From Micromonospora arborensis (GTDB taxonomy: Bacteria > Actinomycetota > Actinomycetes > Mycobacteriales > Micromonosporaceae): a DNA stretch of 64,000 nucleotides. Shown one piece after another: positions 55,106-64,000 of the stretch. Under the pieces are notes generated by a model, which worked only from the letters and a program-made list of their open reading frames with translations, did no database searches and had not been told where the DNA came from. Position numbers and translations under genes: made by a program. The stretch's first letter is position 1; each line of letters begins with the position of its first letter. Location of the stretch: contig NZ_PYBV01000005.1 of the NCBI RefSeq assembly GCF_003205615.1, forward strand, positions 433,793 through 497,792, in the 5' to 3' direction.

Positions 55106-55792
55106 TTAGAGGCCGGAGAGGCGTTGGCCTGCTCTTACTACGGCCATGGCGTGGCGTTCGCCGGGGCGGCGGCCCAGGCGCTCTATCGGGCCGGAGATGC
55201 TCACCGAGGCGATGACGCGGCCGGTGCGGTCGCGGATCGGGGCGGAGACGCTCGCCACACCGGCCTCCCGCTCGGCGACGCTCTGCGCCCAGCCACGACG
55301 GCGCACCTCGGCGAGGGTACGACCGGTGAACTTGCTGCGTGGCAGCAGCGGCATCACCGCCTCCGGCGGTTCCCAGGCGAGCAGGATCTGGGCCGCCGAG
55401 CCGGCGGTCATCGGCAGCACCGAGCCGACCGGAACGGTGTCCCGCAGACCGCTGGCGCGCTCCGCCGCCGCCACGCAGATCCGCTCGTCGGCGCGGCGCA
55501 GATACAGCTGTGCGCTCTCACCGGTGGCGTCGCGCAGCGCGGCCAGCAGAGGCTCGGCGGCGGTCAGCAGAACGTCCGGTGCCGCGTTGGCCAACTCGCC
55601 CAGACGGGGGCCGGGGCGCCACCTGCCCTGTGTGTCCCGGACCAGCATCCGGTGAATCTCCAGAGCCTGGGCCAGCCGATGTGCGGTGGCTCGGGGCAGC
55701 TTGGTGCGATCAACGAGTTCGGCCAGGCTGGCGCCGTCGACACAGGCGGCCAGGATGACCACCGCCTTGTCGAGAACGCCGACACCGCTCAT
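55106..55792 (-). CDS. ndgR: IclR-family regulator, NdgR-like
   Basis: About 228 aa. Winged helix with GVGVLDKAVVILAACVDGAS and RATAHRLAQALEIHRM, followed by an effector domain (SAQLYLRRADERICVAAAER, PMTAGSAAQILLAW, SVSAPIRDRTGRVIASVSIS). Orthologous by position and sequence to NdgR, which controls leucine and other amino-acid genes from the adjacent divergent promoter in actinomycetes. ATG at 55792 (MSGVGVLDK); an in-frame GTG at 55804 is possible. Only 49 bases separate it from leuC. Confidence 0.92.
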   Translation of the reverse strand: MSGVGVLDKAVVILAACVDGASLAELVDRTKLPRATAHRLAQALEIHRMLVRDTQGRWRPGPRLGELANAAPDVLLTAAEPLLAALRDATGESAQLYLRRADERICVAAAERASGLRDTVPVGSVLPMTAGSAAQILLAWEPPEAVMPLLPRSKFTGRTLAEVRRRGWAQSVAEREAGVASVSAPIRDRTGRVIASVSISGPIERLGRRPGERHAMAVVRAGQRLSGL

Positions 55793-55841
55793 ACTGTGTC
55801 CCACAAGCCGAAACTTACCTCCCAGAATTTAGGATGTCCAG

Positions 55842-57287
55842 ATGGTGGGAGTCACTCCTGAGCCGAGGACCCTGGCCGAGAAGGTCTGGGACGCGCACGT
55901 CGTACGGTCCGCCGCTGGTGAGCCGGACCTGCTCTTCATCGACCTGCACCTGCTGCACGAGGTGACCAGCCCGCAGGCGTTCGACGGGCTGCGGCTCGCC
56001 GGGCGCCGGGTGCGTCGTACCGACCTGACCCTCGCGACCGAGGACCACAACACCCCGACCGGGTACGCCGACCCGGCGTTCCGCCTCCGCCGCGGTGACC
56101 TGCTCACCATCGCGGACCCGACGTCGCGTACGCAGATCGAGACCCTGCGCCGCAACTGCGCCGAGTTCGGGGTGCGGCTGCACCCGCTCGGCGACGACAA
56201 CCAGGGCATCGTGCACGTGATCGGCCCGCAGCTCGGCCTCACCCAGCCGGGCATGACGATCGTCTGCGGCGACTCGCACACCGCCACCCACGGCGCGTTC
56301 GGTGCGCTCGCCTTCGGCATCGGCACCAGCGAGGTGGAACACGTACTGGCCACCCAGACGCTGCCGCAGAGCCGGCCGAAGACGATGGCCGTGAACGTCA
56401 CCGGGCGCCTCGCCCCCGGCGTCACCGCCAAGGACCTGGTGCTCGCGCTGATCACCCAGGTCGGCACCGGCGGGGGGCGCGGGCACATCGTCGAGTACCG
56501 CGGCGAGGCGATCCAGGCCCTCTCCATGGAGGGGCGGATGACCATCGCCAACATGTCCATCGAGTGGGGTGCCAAGGCCGGCATGATCGCGCCGGACGAG
56601 ACGACCTTCGCGTACCTCAAGGGTCGACCGAACGCGCCGCAGGGCGCGGACTGGGACGCGGCGCTGGCGTGGTGGCGGACGCTGCCCACCGACGAGGGCG
56701 CGCGCTTCGACGCCGAGGTGACCCTGGACGCCAGCCGGATCACGCCGTTCGTCACCTGGGGCACCAACCCGGGGCAGGGCGCGCCGCTGAGCGCCCCCGT
56801 GCCGGACCCGGAGGACTTCGTCACCGACTCGGAGCGCACCGCCGCCCGGCGCGCGCTGGAGTACATGGACCTGCGTCCCGGCACCCCGTTGCGGGACCTG
56901 CCCATCGACGTGGTCTTCGTGGGTTCCTGCACCAACGGCCGGCTGGAGGACCTGCGGGCCGCCGCCGACGTGCTGCGCGGCCACCAGGTCGCCGAGGGCG
57001 TCCGGATGCTCGTGGTGCCCGGTTCCGCCGCCGTGCGGGAGGCCGCCGAGGCCGAAGGGCTGGACAAGGTCTTCGCGGACGCCGGTGCCGAGTGGCGGTT
57101 CGCCGGCTGCTCCATGTGCCTGGGGATGAACCCCGACACGCTGAAGCCGGGTGAGCGCTCCGCCTCCACCTCGAACCGCAACTTCGAGGGCCGGCAGGGC
57201 CGGGGTGGGCGTACCCACCTGGTCTCCCCGCCGGTCGCCGCCGCCACCGCCGTGGTCGGCCGGCTGGCCGCCCCCGCCGACCTGTAG
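55842..57287 (+). CDS. leuC: 3-isopropylmalate dehydratase large subunit
   Basis: 481-aa aconitase-family enzyme of leucine synthesis, isomerising 2- to 3-isopropylmalate with LeuD. 4Fe-4S ligands are in [15 protein letters not shown] and [13 protein letters not shown]; substrate regions include [20 protein letters not shown] and [21 protein letters not shown] -10-like TAGGAT (55830-55835) ends 6 bases before the ATG, suggesting a leaderless mRNA. Transcribed with leuD. Confidence 0.97.
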   Translation: MVGVTPEPRTLAEKVWDAHVVRSAAGEPDLLFIDLHLLHEVTSPQAFDGLRLAGRRVRRTDLTLATEDHNTPTGYADPAFRLRRGDLLTIADPTSRTQIETLRRNCAEFGVRLHPLGDDNQGIVHVIGPQLGLTQPGMTIVCGDSHTATHGAFGALAFGIGTSEVEHVLATQTLPQSRPKTMAVNVTGRLAPGVTAKDLVLALITQVGTGGGRGHIVEYRGEAIQALSMEGRMTIANMSIEWGAKAGMIAPDETTFAYLKGRPNAPQGADWDAALAWWRTLPTDEGARFDAEVTLDASRITPFVTWGTNPGQGAPLSAPVPDPEDFVTDSERTAARRALEYMDLRPGTPLRDLPIDVVFVGSCTNGRLEDLRAAADVLRGHQVAEGVRMLVVPGSAAVREAAEAEGLDKVFADAGAEWRFAGCSMCLGMNPDTLKPGERSASTSNRNFEGRQGRGGRTHLVSPPVAAATAVVGRLAAPADL

Positions 57288-57301
57288 AAGGGACCGAGGA
57301 G

Positions 57302-57889
57302 ATGGACAAGTTCACCACCCACACCGGCACCGCCGTGCCGCTGCGCCGGTCCAACGTGGACACCGATCAGATCATCCCGGCCGTGTACCTCAAGCGGGTG
57401 ACCCGGACGGGCTTCGCCGACGGCTTGTTCAGCGCCTGGCGGGAAGATCCCACATTCGTGCTCAACGATGAAACCTATTCCGGAGCGTCGATCCTCCTCG
57501 CCGGCCCGGAGTTCGGCACCGGCTCCTCCCGGGAGCACGCCGTCTGGGCACTACGGGACTGGGGTTTCCGCGCGGTGGTGGCACCGCGGTTCGGTGACAT
57601 CTTCCGGGGCAACGCCCTCAAGGAAGGCCTGTTGCCGGTCGAGTTGGAATTGAAGGCCGTCGAGGAACTGTGGGATCTGGTCGAGGCGGAACCGACCACC
57701 CCGGTGACGGTCGACCTGACCGCCCGCCAGCTCCGGGCCGGGGACGCCAGCTGGTCGTTCCCGCTGGACGACTTCAGCCGCTGGCGGCTGCTTGAGGGCT
57801 TGGACGACATTGGACTCACCCTCCGGCACGGCACCGAGATCGACGCCTACGAGGCCCGCCGATTGCCGTTCCTGCCCTCCGTGGCATAG
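57302..57889 (+). CDS. leuD: 3-isopropylmalate dehydratase small subunit
   Basis: 195 aa. Swivelling domain with [20 protein letters not shown], the conserved [18 protein letters not shown] and [23 protein letters not shown] at 57302 with CGAGGAG upstream, 14 bases after leuC. The transcript ends at the hairpin 57917-57945. Confidence 0.97.
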   Translation: MDKFTTHTGTAVPLRRSNVDTDQIIPAVYLKRVTRTGFADGLFSAWREDPTFVLNDETYSGASILLAGPEFGTGSSREHAVWALRDWGFRAVVAPRFGDIFRGNALKEGLLPVELELKAVEELWDLVEAEPTTPVTVDLTARQLRAGDASWSFPLDDFSRWRLLEGLDDIGLTLRHGTEIDAYEARRLPFLPSVA

Positions 57890-57916
57890 CCCAAGACCCG
57901 CCCGCGCAGCAGAATC

Positions 57917-57945
57917 CGCCCCCACCGGCCTGACCGGTGGGGGCG
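57917..57945 (+). terminator. Perfect 12-bp hairpin after leuD
   Basis: CGCCCCCACCGG/CCGGTGGGGGCG with a 5-base loop, 27 bases past the stop; no T run. Confidence 0.85.
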
Positions 57946-57983
57946 AATCCGTTACGACACAAGGGCTTTTTTCCACCGAATGT

Positions 57984-58012
57984 TTGTGTAGCGGCAGCAC
58001 AGGGCATACGGT
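57984..58012 (+). promoter_or_regulatory. Promoter of the HU gene
   Basis: TTGTGT (57984-57989) and TACGGT (58007-58012), 17 bp apart, 49 bases upstream of the GTG. A CTTTTTTCC run (57966-57974) lies just before. Confidence 0.65.
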
Positions 58013-58061
58013 GCGCGCAGAATGGCTCGCGACGAGTCAGTTGCACAATCGGGAGGAAGTC

Positions 58062-58748
58062 GTGAACAAGGCCGAGCTCATCGAGGCGCTCGCCGTTCGC
58101 CTGGGGGACCGGAAGACGGCGACGAACGCCCTCGAGGCGGTCCTCACCGAGGTCCAGGCGGCGGTCACCAAGGGCGAGAAGGTGGCGATCACCGGATTCG
58201 GAGCATTCGAAAAGCGTGTGCGTGGCGCGCGAACAGCGCGCAACCCGCGTACCGGCGAGGCGGTGAAGGTCAAGAAGACATCCGTGCCGACCTTCCGCCC
58301 CGGCGCCGGGTTCAAGGAAATGGTGGCCAGCGGCAAGGTGCCGAAGGCCACGGTGGCGACGAAGAAGGCCGCCAACGCCACCGCCACGGCCAAGACGGCC
58401 GGCACCAAGGCGGCGGGCACCAAGGCGACCGCGGCCAAGGCGGCCAGCAAGAAGACCGCCCCGGCCAAGGCCGCCACCAAGAAGACCGCCCCGGCCAAGG
58501 CGAGCAAGACCACCACGGCGACCAAGACGGCCGCCAGTAAGAAGACCGCCCCGGCCAAGGCGAGCAAGACCACCACGGCGACCAAGACGGCCGCCAGCAA
58601 GAAGACCACTGCCGCGGCGAAGAAGACCACCGCGGCGACCAGGTCGACCGCGGCGAAGAAGACCACCGCGGCGGCGAGCAAGAGCACGGCGGCCAAGAAG
58701 GCGCCGGCGAAGAAGGCTCCGGCCAAGAAGGCGGCCAGCAAGCGCTGA
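58062..58748 (+). CDS. hup: HU-family nucleoid protein with Lys/Ala-rich C-terminal tail
   Basis: 228 aa. HU fold in residues 1-92: [60 protein letters not shown]. The tail of about 135 residues is histone-H1-like ([21 protein letters not shown]), as in HupS of Streptomyces and HupB of mycobacteria. GTG at 58062 with GGGAGGAAG upstream. The tail is encoded partly by two nearly identical 60-bp tandem DNA units (58480-58599). Compacts DNA and probably protects it in stress. Confidence 0.96.
   Translation: MNKAELIEALAVRLGDRKTATNALEAVLTEVQAAVTKGEKVAITGFGAFEKRVRGARTARNPRTGEAVKVKKTSVPTFRPGAGFKEMVASGKVPKATVATKKAANATATAKTAGTKAAGTKATAAKAASKKTAPAKAATKKTAPAKASKTTTATKTAASKKTAPAKASKTTTATKTAASKKTTAAAKKTTAATRSTAAKKTTAAASKSTAAKKAPAKKAPAKKAASKR
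58480..58599 (+). repeat. 60-bp tandem repeat inside the HU tail
   Basis: Two 20-codon units differ at one synonymous base (AGT versus AGC at 58538/58598). Because 60 is divisible by three, copy-number change would alter tail length without frameshift. Confidence 0.85.
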
Positions 58749-58760
58749 CCGACCCTGCGC

Positions 58761-58794
58761 GAAAGGGCGTCCACCCGTGGGTGGACGCCCTTTC
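58761..58794 (+). terminator. Perfect 16-bp hairpin after hup
   Basis: GAAAGGGCGTCCACCC and complement around GT, 12 bases past the stop. CGC/GCG ends extend it. Confidence 0.88.
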
Positions 58795-58932
58795 CGCGTA
58801 CGCGGACCGTTGACCCGCTCGTTTCGGTCGCGCGGAATCGCCGTGCCGGCCCCCTCCGCCGGCCCGCCGACGCCGACACCGGTTGCGGTGTCCCGCACCC
58901 TTCCGCCCCGCCGACGCCCGGAAGGGACGGCC

Positions 58933-59802
58933 CTACAGGCGGTCGGCGGCCAGCAGCCGGTCGGCGGTGAAGGCGAGCAACCAGCCGCCGCCCTTGGGGG
59001 TGGTGAAGTCCTCGTCGGCGCGGCCGGTCAACCGCTCCAGGGCGCCCGGCAGCACCTTTCCCTGGCTGCACACCGCCACCTGCCCGCCGGCGCCGGCCAG
59101 TTCCAGAAGCGTGGCGGCGGTTGCCAGGATCCGTTCGTCGCTCTGCTGGCCGGGCTGTGGCTCGTCCAGGTCGCCGCAGACCTCGATCGGCAGGTCCAGC
59201 AGCGCGGCCGCCGGATCCAGTGTCTGTACGCAGCGTCGCGGTGACGCCGACACCAACCGGGCCGGCCGGATCAGGGCGACCAGGCCGGCCAGCGCGGTCG
59301 CCTGGGCCCACCCCTCGGCGTCCAGGGGGCGGCCGACGTCCGGGCCGGACCAGGTGGCCCGCTTACCGGCGTGGGCGTGCCGGACCAGCACGACCGTCGC
59401 GGTCACCGACGGCAGCGCGGCGAACGCCGCCAGCACCTCGGCGTCGTGGGGGTAGCTGACCAACCGGATCGCGTCGTCCACCGCGAGCCAGCGGATGTCG
59501 TCCACCTCGGTGTCCGGTTGGAAACCGCCACTGGCCGCCGCGAGCATCGACCAGTAGTCGACCAGCTTGTCCTGCCCCTCGCTGCGGTAGCGCACCGACG
59601 GCAGCCGGACCTGCGGTACGCCCCGCACGTCGGCCTCCTCGGCGACTTCGCGGACCGCCGCCGCCAGCGCGTGCTCACCCGGCTCCAGCTTGCCCTTCGG
59701 CAGCGTCCAGTCGCCGTAGCGGGGGCGGTGCACCACGCAGACGCGTACGCCGTCGGAGGTCGGCCGCCAGGCCACCCCGCCCGCCGCCCGGATGCCGGTC
59801 AC
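58933..59802 (-). CDS. mutT1: MutT1-like Nudix hydrolase fused to histidine phosphatase
   Basis: 289 aa. N-terminal Nudix box GKLEPGEHALAAAVREVAEE fits GX5EX7REUXEEXGU; the C-terminal half is a histidine phosphatase with VVLVRHAHAGKR. The same two-domain design is MutT1 (Rv2985) beside hup and ppk in M. tuberculosis, which degrades 8-oxo-dGTP and diadenosine polyphosphates. GTG at 59802 overlaps the CHAD stop (GTGA); a TTG at 59811 is less likely. Confidence 0.93.
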   Translation of the reverse strand: MTGIRAAGGVAWRPTSDGVRVCVVHRPRYGDWTLPKGKLEPGEHALAAAVREVAEEADVRGVPQVRLPSVRYRSEGQDKLVDYWSMLAAASGGFQPDTEVDDIRWLAVDDAIRLVSYPHDAEVLAAFAALPSVTATVVLVRHAHAGKRATWSGPDVGRPLDAEGWAQATALAGLVALIRPARLVSASPRRCVQTLDPAAALLDLPIEVCGDLDEPQPGQQSDERILATAATLLELAGAGGQVAVCSQGKVLPGALERLTGRADEDFTTPKGGGWLLAFTADRLLAADRL

Positions 59803-61319
59803 GGCAGCCAACTGGTCCGCCGTCGCCGGGTGGCCCGGTGCCAGGCAGCCGGGAACAGATCCCGCATCCGGCGGACCGACTGGCGTTCACGCTCGGCCAG
59901 CCGCCCGGCGGTGACCGCCAGCTCGTGGTCGTCCGGCCGCTCGGCGGCGATCTCCAGCCAGGTGTCCGCTGCCACGGCCGCATCCTGGTGCTCGCCGAGC
60001 ACGTCCTGCACGTCGGCGAGGGCGCGGGACAACCGGCGGGCGCCCTTGCTGACGGTGGGTGCCACCGCGTTGACCGCGTACCGGGCCTGTTTGCCCTCCT
60101 TGCGCACGGCGTGCCAGCGGTCGTCGGGTGACTGGGCGTCGAGCCCGTCGACCCCGTCCGGCCCGGCCAGCCGCCTCCAGGGCCGAGCCACCAACGCGGG
60201 CAGCGCCTCCGCCGCGGGGGCGGCCGACCGACGGGTGAGCCGGGGCGCGCGGGCGGCCAGCACCAGGTTGTCCACCAGGGCCAGGTAGCGCGCGGAGCGC
60301 AGCGCCTCGTCGATGCCGGTGAGTGCCCGTCGTTGCCGTCCGGCGAGCACCTCGTCCAGCCGATCCACCGCGCCCTGGTCGAGCGGGCTGAGCGGATCGG
60401 CGGTCGCGGTCTTGCGGAGTCGCTCGCGCAGCACCTCGGCGTCGCGGGCCGCGCCGAGAACACCGGCCAGCCAGCGCAGCTCGTCGCGCAGCGGACGGGC
60501 CCAGGTCTTGCGGACCAGCGGTTTGAAGGTGCGCAGATCACTACGCAGGCGTCGACAGGCAACCCGCATCTGGTGCACGGCGGTGTCGCCGCCAGCCGCC
60601 GGGGCGCGCAGCCGGACCAGCGGGTCGTGGGCCAGCAGTCGGCGGACCTCCTTGCGGACCGCCTCGGTCACCACGTCGCCGGCGCTCGGCTCGGCGGTCA
60701 GCCCCGTCGGCGCGACCAGGTCCGGATCGGCCTGCGCGGTCGCGCCCAGCGCGCGTACGTGCTTCGGGGTGAACGCGCCACCCTGGGCACCAGCCTCGCG
60801 CAGCACCGCGCCGACCCGGTCGAGCAGCTTCCGGTCGCCGGCCTTGAGCTCCACCTCCAACTCGCGGAACGTGCCGGTGGTGGCACCGGCGTCGTCGAGC
60901 ACGGTCACCCGGTCGTCCACCACCTCGACGAGCACCGTGGCGGAGGCGTCACACACCTCGTACGCGTGCCGGAGGGTGCGCACCACCGTCACCGGGGCCA
61001 GCGGGGCCCCACGGTGCAGGACGGTGACCAACTCCACCAGATCCGGAGGTGGCTGACCCGCCGGACCGGGGCGGGAGACCTCGTGCCGGACGCCCGGCGT
61101 CCCGGTCGGCAGCTTGACCGTCCAGGGCAGCTCGTCGCCCCGGCGGTGGCGCAGCGAGGCGCCCGCGCGGGCCAGCCGCAGGTCGACCGTGTCGAGGTAA
61201 CGGGCGACGAGCGTCACCGGTGGCAACGCCCGGACCCGACCTCCGGCCGGGGATGTGGCGGTCAGGTCCGGCAGCACGTAGGCGTCGTCCACCTCGTACT
61301 TCTGTTCCTCCTCGACCAT
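59799..61319 (-). CDS. CYTH-CHAD domain protein
   Basis: 506 aa. CYTH domain (1-200) begins with the signature EEEQKYEV, and has triphosphate-binding Arg/Lys motifs ASLRHRRGDELPWTVKLP and FRELEVELKAGDRKLL. CHAD domain (about 215-490) holds conserved His-rich helices VHQMRVACRRLRSDLRTFK and WHAVRKEGKQARYAVNAV. CHAD domains bind inorganic polyphosphate granules and CYTH domains hydrolyse triphosphate. Located between ppk and mutT1, it very probably acts on or binds polyphosphate. ATG at 61319. Confidence 0.92.
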   Translation of the reverse strand: MVEEEQKYEVDDAYVLPDLTATSPAGGRVRALPPVTLVARYLDTVDLRLARAGASLRHRRGDELPWTVKLPTGTPGVRHEVSRPGPAGQPPPDLVELVTVLHRGAPLAPVTVVRTLRHAYEVCDASATVLVEVVDDRVTVLDDAGATTGTFRELEVELKAGDRKLLDRVGAVLREAGAQGGAFTPKHVRALGATAQADPDLVAPTGLTAEPSAGDVVTEAVRKEVRRLLAHDPLVRLRAPAAGGDTAVHQMRVACRRLRSDLRTFKPLVRKTWARPLRDELRWLAGVLGAARDAEVLRERLRKTATADPLSPLDQGAVDRLDEVLAGRQRRALTGIDEALRSARYLALVDNLVLAARAPRLTRRSAAPAAEALPALVARPWRRLAGPDGVDGLDAQSPDDRWHAVRKEGKQARYAVNAVAPTVSKGARRLSRALADVQDVLGEHQDAAVAADTWLEIAAERPDDHELAVTAGRLAERERQSVRRMRDLFPAAWHRATRRRRTSWLP

Positions 61320-61343
61320 CGGTTCAGCCTATGCGCTGATCGG

Positions 61344-63713
61344 TCAACTGGCCGTGCCACCGACGCGGTGCAGCAGCAGTTCCTGCAGATGCACCCGGGC
61401 GGCGTCATCACTGCCGGTGCGCCTTGTCCAGGTGCCGTCGCCGGCCAACTCGAACGCGTCCACGTCGGGGCTCATCGCGGCGGTCAGGACGTGGTCCAGC
61501 TCGGCGCGGGCGATCGGGTCGGTCACCTGCACCAGCGCCTCCACCCGGCGGTCGAGGTTGCGGTGCATCAGATCGGCCGAGCCCATCCAGAACTCGGCCT
61601 CGCCGTTGTTGCCGAACCGGAAGACCCGGGAGTGTTCCAGGAAACGACCGAGGATCGAGCGGACGCGGATGTTGTCCGACAACCCCGGCACCCCCGGGCG
61701 CAGCGTGCACATGCCCCGGATGAGCAGGTCGACGTGCACGCCGGCCTGGGAGGCCCGGTACAGCGCGTCGGTCACCCCCTCGTCGACCAGAGAGTTGACC
61801 TTGAACTGGACGAGGCCGGGCATGCCCAGCCGGACGTGGGAGATCTCCCGCTCGATCCGCTCGATGAGGCCGCTGCGGATGCCCTGCGGAGCAACGAGCA
61901 ACCGCCGGTACGCGGTCTGCCGGCTGTAGCCGGTGAGCACGTTGAACAGGTCGGTGAGGTCGGCACCGATCTCCGGGTCGGCGGTGAGCATGCCGAAGTC
62001 CTCGTACAGGCGGGCGGTCTTCGGGTGGTAGTTGCCGGTGCCGATGTGGCAGTAGCGGCGGATCTGGTTGCCCTCCTGGCGGACCACCAGCGCGGTCTTG
62101 CAGTGCGTCTTCAGGCCGACCAGGCCGTACACCACGTGGCAGCCGGCGCGTTCCAGGGTGCGCGCCCAGCCGATGTTGGCCACCTCGTCGAAACGGGCCT
62201 TCACCTCCACCAGCACCACCACCTGCTTGCCGGCGGCGGCCGCGTCGACCAACGCGTCGACGATCGGGGAGTCGCCGCTGGTGCGGTAGAGGGTCTGCTT
62301 GATGGCCAGCACGTTCTCATCGGCGGCGGCCTGCTCGATGAAGCGCTGCACGCTGGTGGCGAACGAGTGGTAGGGGTGGTGCACCAGGATGTCCCCGTCC
62401 CGCAGGGTCGAGAAGACGCTGCGCGGCACCTCGCCCTCGGCGAGCCGGGGATGGGTGGACGGCACGAACGGCGGGTCCTTGAGGTCCGGCCGGTCGGCCT
62501 CGCCGTAGACCTGCCACAACGCCGACAGGTCCAGCAGTCCGGGTACCCGCAGCACGTCCTGCTCGTTCATGTCCAGCTCGCGGACGAGCAACTCCAGCAT
62601 GTGGTCGGAGATGGACGCGGCCGCCTCCAACCGGACCGGTGGGCCGAACCGCCGCCGGGCCAGCTCCCGTTCCAGGGCCTGGAGCAGATCCTCGTCGCGG
62701 TCCTCGTCGACCTCCACCTCGGCGTTGCGGGTGACCCGGAACAGGTGGCACTCGACCACCTGCATGCCGCTGAACAGCTGGCCCAGGTGCACCGAGATCA
62801 GGTCCTCCACCGGCAGCATCCGTACGCCCGGCTGGTCCCGGTCCACGCGCACGAAGCGGGGAACGTTGTTGGGCACCTTCACCCGGGCGAACAGCTCGGA
62901 ACCGCCGTCGGGGTCACGAACCGCCACCGCCAGGTTCAGCGACCGCCCCGAGATGTACGGGAACGGGTGCGCCGGATCCACGGCGAGCGGGGTCAGCACC
63001 GGGAAGATGTGCTCCCGGAAGTAGGTGCGCAGCCGCTCCCGCTCGGGATCGCCCAGCTCGGCCCAGCGCAGTATGCGGATGCCCTCGTCGGCCAGCTTGG
63101 GCAGCACGTCGTCGACGAAGCAGGCGGCGTGCCGGGCGCCCAGCTCGGCGGTCCGCTCGGCGATCAGCTCCAACTGGGTACGCAGGGGCAGTCGGTCCCC
63201 GCCGCGCACCGGCAGGCCGGCGGAGAGCCGCCGCTTCAGCCCGGCGATCCGCACCATGTAGAACTCGTCGAGGTTGCTGGCGAAGATCGCCAGGAACTTG
63301 GCCCGTTCCAGCAGCGGGGTGCGTTGGTCCTCGGCCAGGGTGAGCACCCGGGCGTTGAAGTCGAGCCAGGAGAGCTCCCGGTTGAGGAAACGGTCCTCCG
63401 GCAGCGGCGGGGCCGTCGGCGGTTCGTCGTCGTCCTCGTCCCCCTGCTCGGCGTCGGTCGGCAGGTCGCTCGGCAGCACCGGGTGGACGTCGACGGCGGC
63501 CGGTCCGTCCGCCTCGGCGGTCGGCCCGGGGTCGAGCACCTCGTCCAGCCCGGAGGAGGCGCCACCGGGGTCGTCGGCGAGGGTGTCGGCGCGGGCCGCA
63601 CCGGCCCGTTCGGCGCGGGACGGGCGGAAGCGGCCGTCGGTGCCGCGTACGCGGGAGCCGTTGCGGGGGTCGGTGGCGGACGGGCGGACCGGATGCTCGC
63701 GAGGGGTGCTCAC
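61344..63713 (-). CDS. ppk: Polyphosphate kinase PPK1
   Basis: 789 aa. Four-domain kinase making polyphosphate from ATP: N domain [20 protein letters not shown], head domain, and C1/C2 domains with catalytic His in [20 protein letters not shown] and the second His in [20 protein letters not shown]. About 105 N-terminal residues before FLNREL are acidic and low in complexity, longer than in E. coli. GTG at 63713; a later start is possible. Stop is 24 bases before the CYTH-CHAD start. Confidence 0.96.
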   Translation of the reverse strand: MSTPREHPVRPSATDPRNGSRVRGTDGRFRPSRAERAGAARADTLADDPGGASSGLDEVLDPGPTAEADGPAAVDVHPVLPSDLPTDAEQGDEDDDEPPTAPPLPEDRFLNRELSWLDFNARVLTLAEDQRTPLLERAKFLAIFASNLDEFYMVRIAGLKRRLSAGLPVRGGDRLPLRTQLELIAERTAELGARHAACFVDDVLPKLADEGIRILRWAELGDPERERLRTYFREHIFPVLTPLAVDPAHPFPYISGRSLNLAVAVRDPDGGSELFARVKVPNNVPRFVRVDRDQPGVRMLPVEDLISVHLGQLFSGMQVVECHLFRVTRNAEVEVDEDRDEDLLQALERELARRRFGPPVRLEAAASISDHMLELLVRELDMNEQDVLRVPGLLDLSALWQVYGEADRPDLKDPPFVPSTHPRLAEGEVPRSVFSTLRDGDILVHHPYHSFATSVQRFIEQAAADENVLAIKQTLYRTSGDSPIVDALVDAAAAGKQVVVLVEVKARFDEVANIGWARTLERAGCHVVYGLVGLKTHCKTALVVRQEGNQIRRYCHIGTGNYHPKTARLYEDFGMLTADPEIGADLTDLFNVLTGYSRQTAYRRLLVAPQGIRSGLIERIEREISHVRLGMPGLVQFKVNSLVDEGVTDALYRASQAGVHVDLLIRGMCTLRPGVPGLSDNIRVRSILGRFLEHSRVFRFGNNGEAEFWMGSADLMHRNLDRRVEALVQVTDPIARAELDHVLTAAMSPDVDAFELAGDGTWTRRTGSDDAARVHLQELLLHRVGGTAS

Positions 63714-63767
63714 CCGCTCATAATCACCCGATTACGGTAAACGCAAAATGAACTTGGGCTCGCTGGC

Positions 63768-63965
63768 TCAGATCATCGTCGGCAATGTCACCCGGACGAC
63801 CTCGCCGTCGGGATCGGTGTCGATGCGAACCCGCTGGCCGAGCCGGAGCAGCCGCAGCCCGGAGGCGTCGAAGGCCCGGGCGGGGAAGCGCATCTCGGTG
63901 CCGTCGTCGAGCAGCAGGACTCCGCTGCGCGTCGCCGCGTCGTAGCTGGCCACCGTGCCCTGCAT
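63768..63965 (-). CDS. Small cold-shock-like protein
   Basis: 65 aa, MQGTVASYDAATRSGVLLLD, then DGTEMRFPARAFDASGLRLL and GQRVRIDTDPDGEVVRVTLP. Resembles a minimal cold-shock/S1-like beta-barrel, but RNP1/RNP2 aromatic motifs are not clear. ATG at 63965 (in-frame ATG at 63980 possible). Upstream of ppk on the same strand, 54 bases apart, so it may be the first gene of the cluster. Confidence 0.7.
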   Translation of the reverse strand: MQGTVASYDAATRSGVLLLDDGTEMRFPARAFDASGLRLLRLGQRVRIDTDPDGEVVRVTLPTMI

Positions 63966-64000
63966 GCAGGCACCGTACACCGGCGGGTCAGCCCGCGGGG

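Noticed and set aside
57792..58061. 90-codon N-terminal extension of HU
   Set aside because: It would run back through the leuD end, the leuD terminator and the HU promoter; the GTG at 58062 has a strong ribosome site.
60333..63740. 1135-codon plus-strand open frame opposite ppk and CYTH-CHAD
   Set aside because: Antisense shadow; no recognisable domain, rich in His/Gln/Val/Gly.

Overview
The window is a high-GC actinomycete chromosome segment. The gene order closely follows the conserved actinobacterial block that Mycobacterium tuberculosis carries from about Rv2916c to Rv2989: ffh, glnD, glnB, amt, ftsY, smc, mutM, rnc, a DUF177 gene, a SepIVA-like gene, coaD, rsmD, recG, a DAK kinase, thiL, ddl, mutT1, hup, leuD, leuC and an IclR regulator. 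Pervasive GTG starts, WhiJ-type XRE/DUF397 genes, a GlnR-controlled amtB and an HU protein with a Lys/Ala tail fit Micromonosporaceae (Micromonospora or a close relative). The genus is my inference from style and recollection, not from a search.

Layout: 1-1354 is the start of ffh (cut by the window edge), then a two-component system (1479-3313). 3814-8032 is the nitrogen operon amtB-glnB-glnD with two tandem GlnR boxes. 8159-10210 holds a phosphotransferase-like gene and ftsY. 10361-15407 is a plus-strand group: PhoD-like phosphatase, MarR regulator with paired operators, MFS exporter, universal stress protein, DinB-like protein. 15415-20189 holds a HAD phosphatase, smc and a tiny coiled-coil protein. 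20562-25147 is an accessory insert (CAP-domain protein, GH114-like protein, MMPL transporter). 25369-30858 is the mutM-rnc-plsX-rpmF-DUF177-sepIVA-coaD-rsmD run. A sortase-anchored surface protein follows, then recG-DAK, rpmB, a GNAT gene, thiL, an Lrp-type sensor domain, a DUF3515 gene and ddl.

40959-53348 is the most accessory part: an XRE/DUF397 pair, a ROK sugar kinase with a changed zinc motif, an EEP-family membrane protein, a small exported protein, a MoxR-DUF58-VWA-HtrA cluster, an ArfB ribosome-rescue hydrolase and two poorly characterised proteins. 53524-58748 holds an FAH-family enzyme, tRNA-Gln, two identical tRNA-Glu, the ndgR/leuCD divergon and hup. 58933-63965 is a polyphosphate/nucleotide-housekeeping cluster: MutT1, CYTH-CHAD, ppk and a small cold-shock-like protein.

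Most genes are core. The novelty lies mainly between genes. Three copies of an oriented 67-68-bp inverted-repeat element, two copies of a 52-bp palindrome with a conserved AT centre, and a perfect 25-bp-arm hairpin occupy intergenic gaps. At three sites a long C-rich tract starts at or within about ten bases of a TAA stop codon and is followed by one of these hairpins, which suggests a recurrent 3'-end or REPIN-like module. No transposase, integrase, CRISPR array or rRNA gene was seen.
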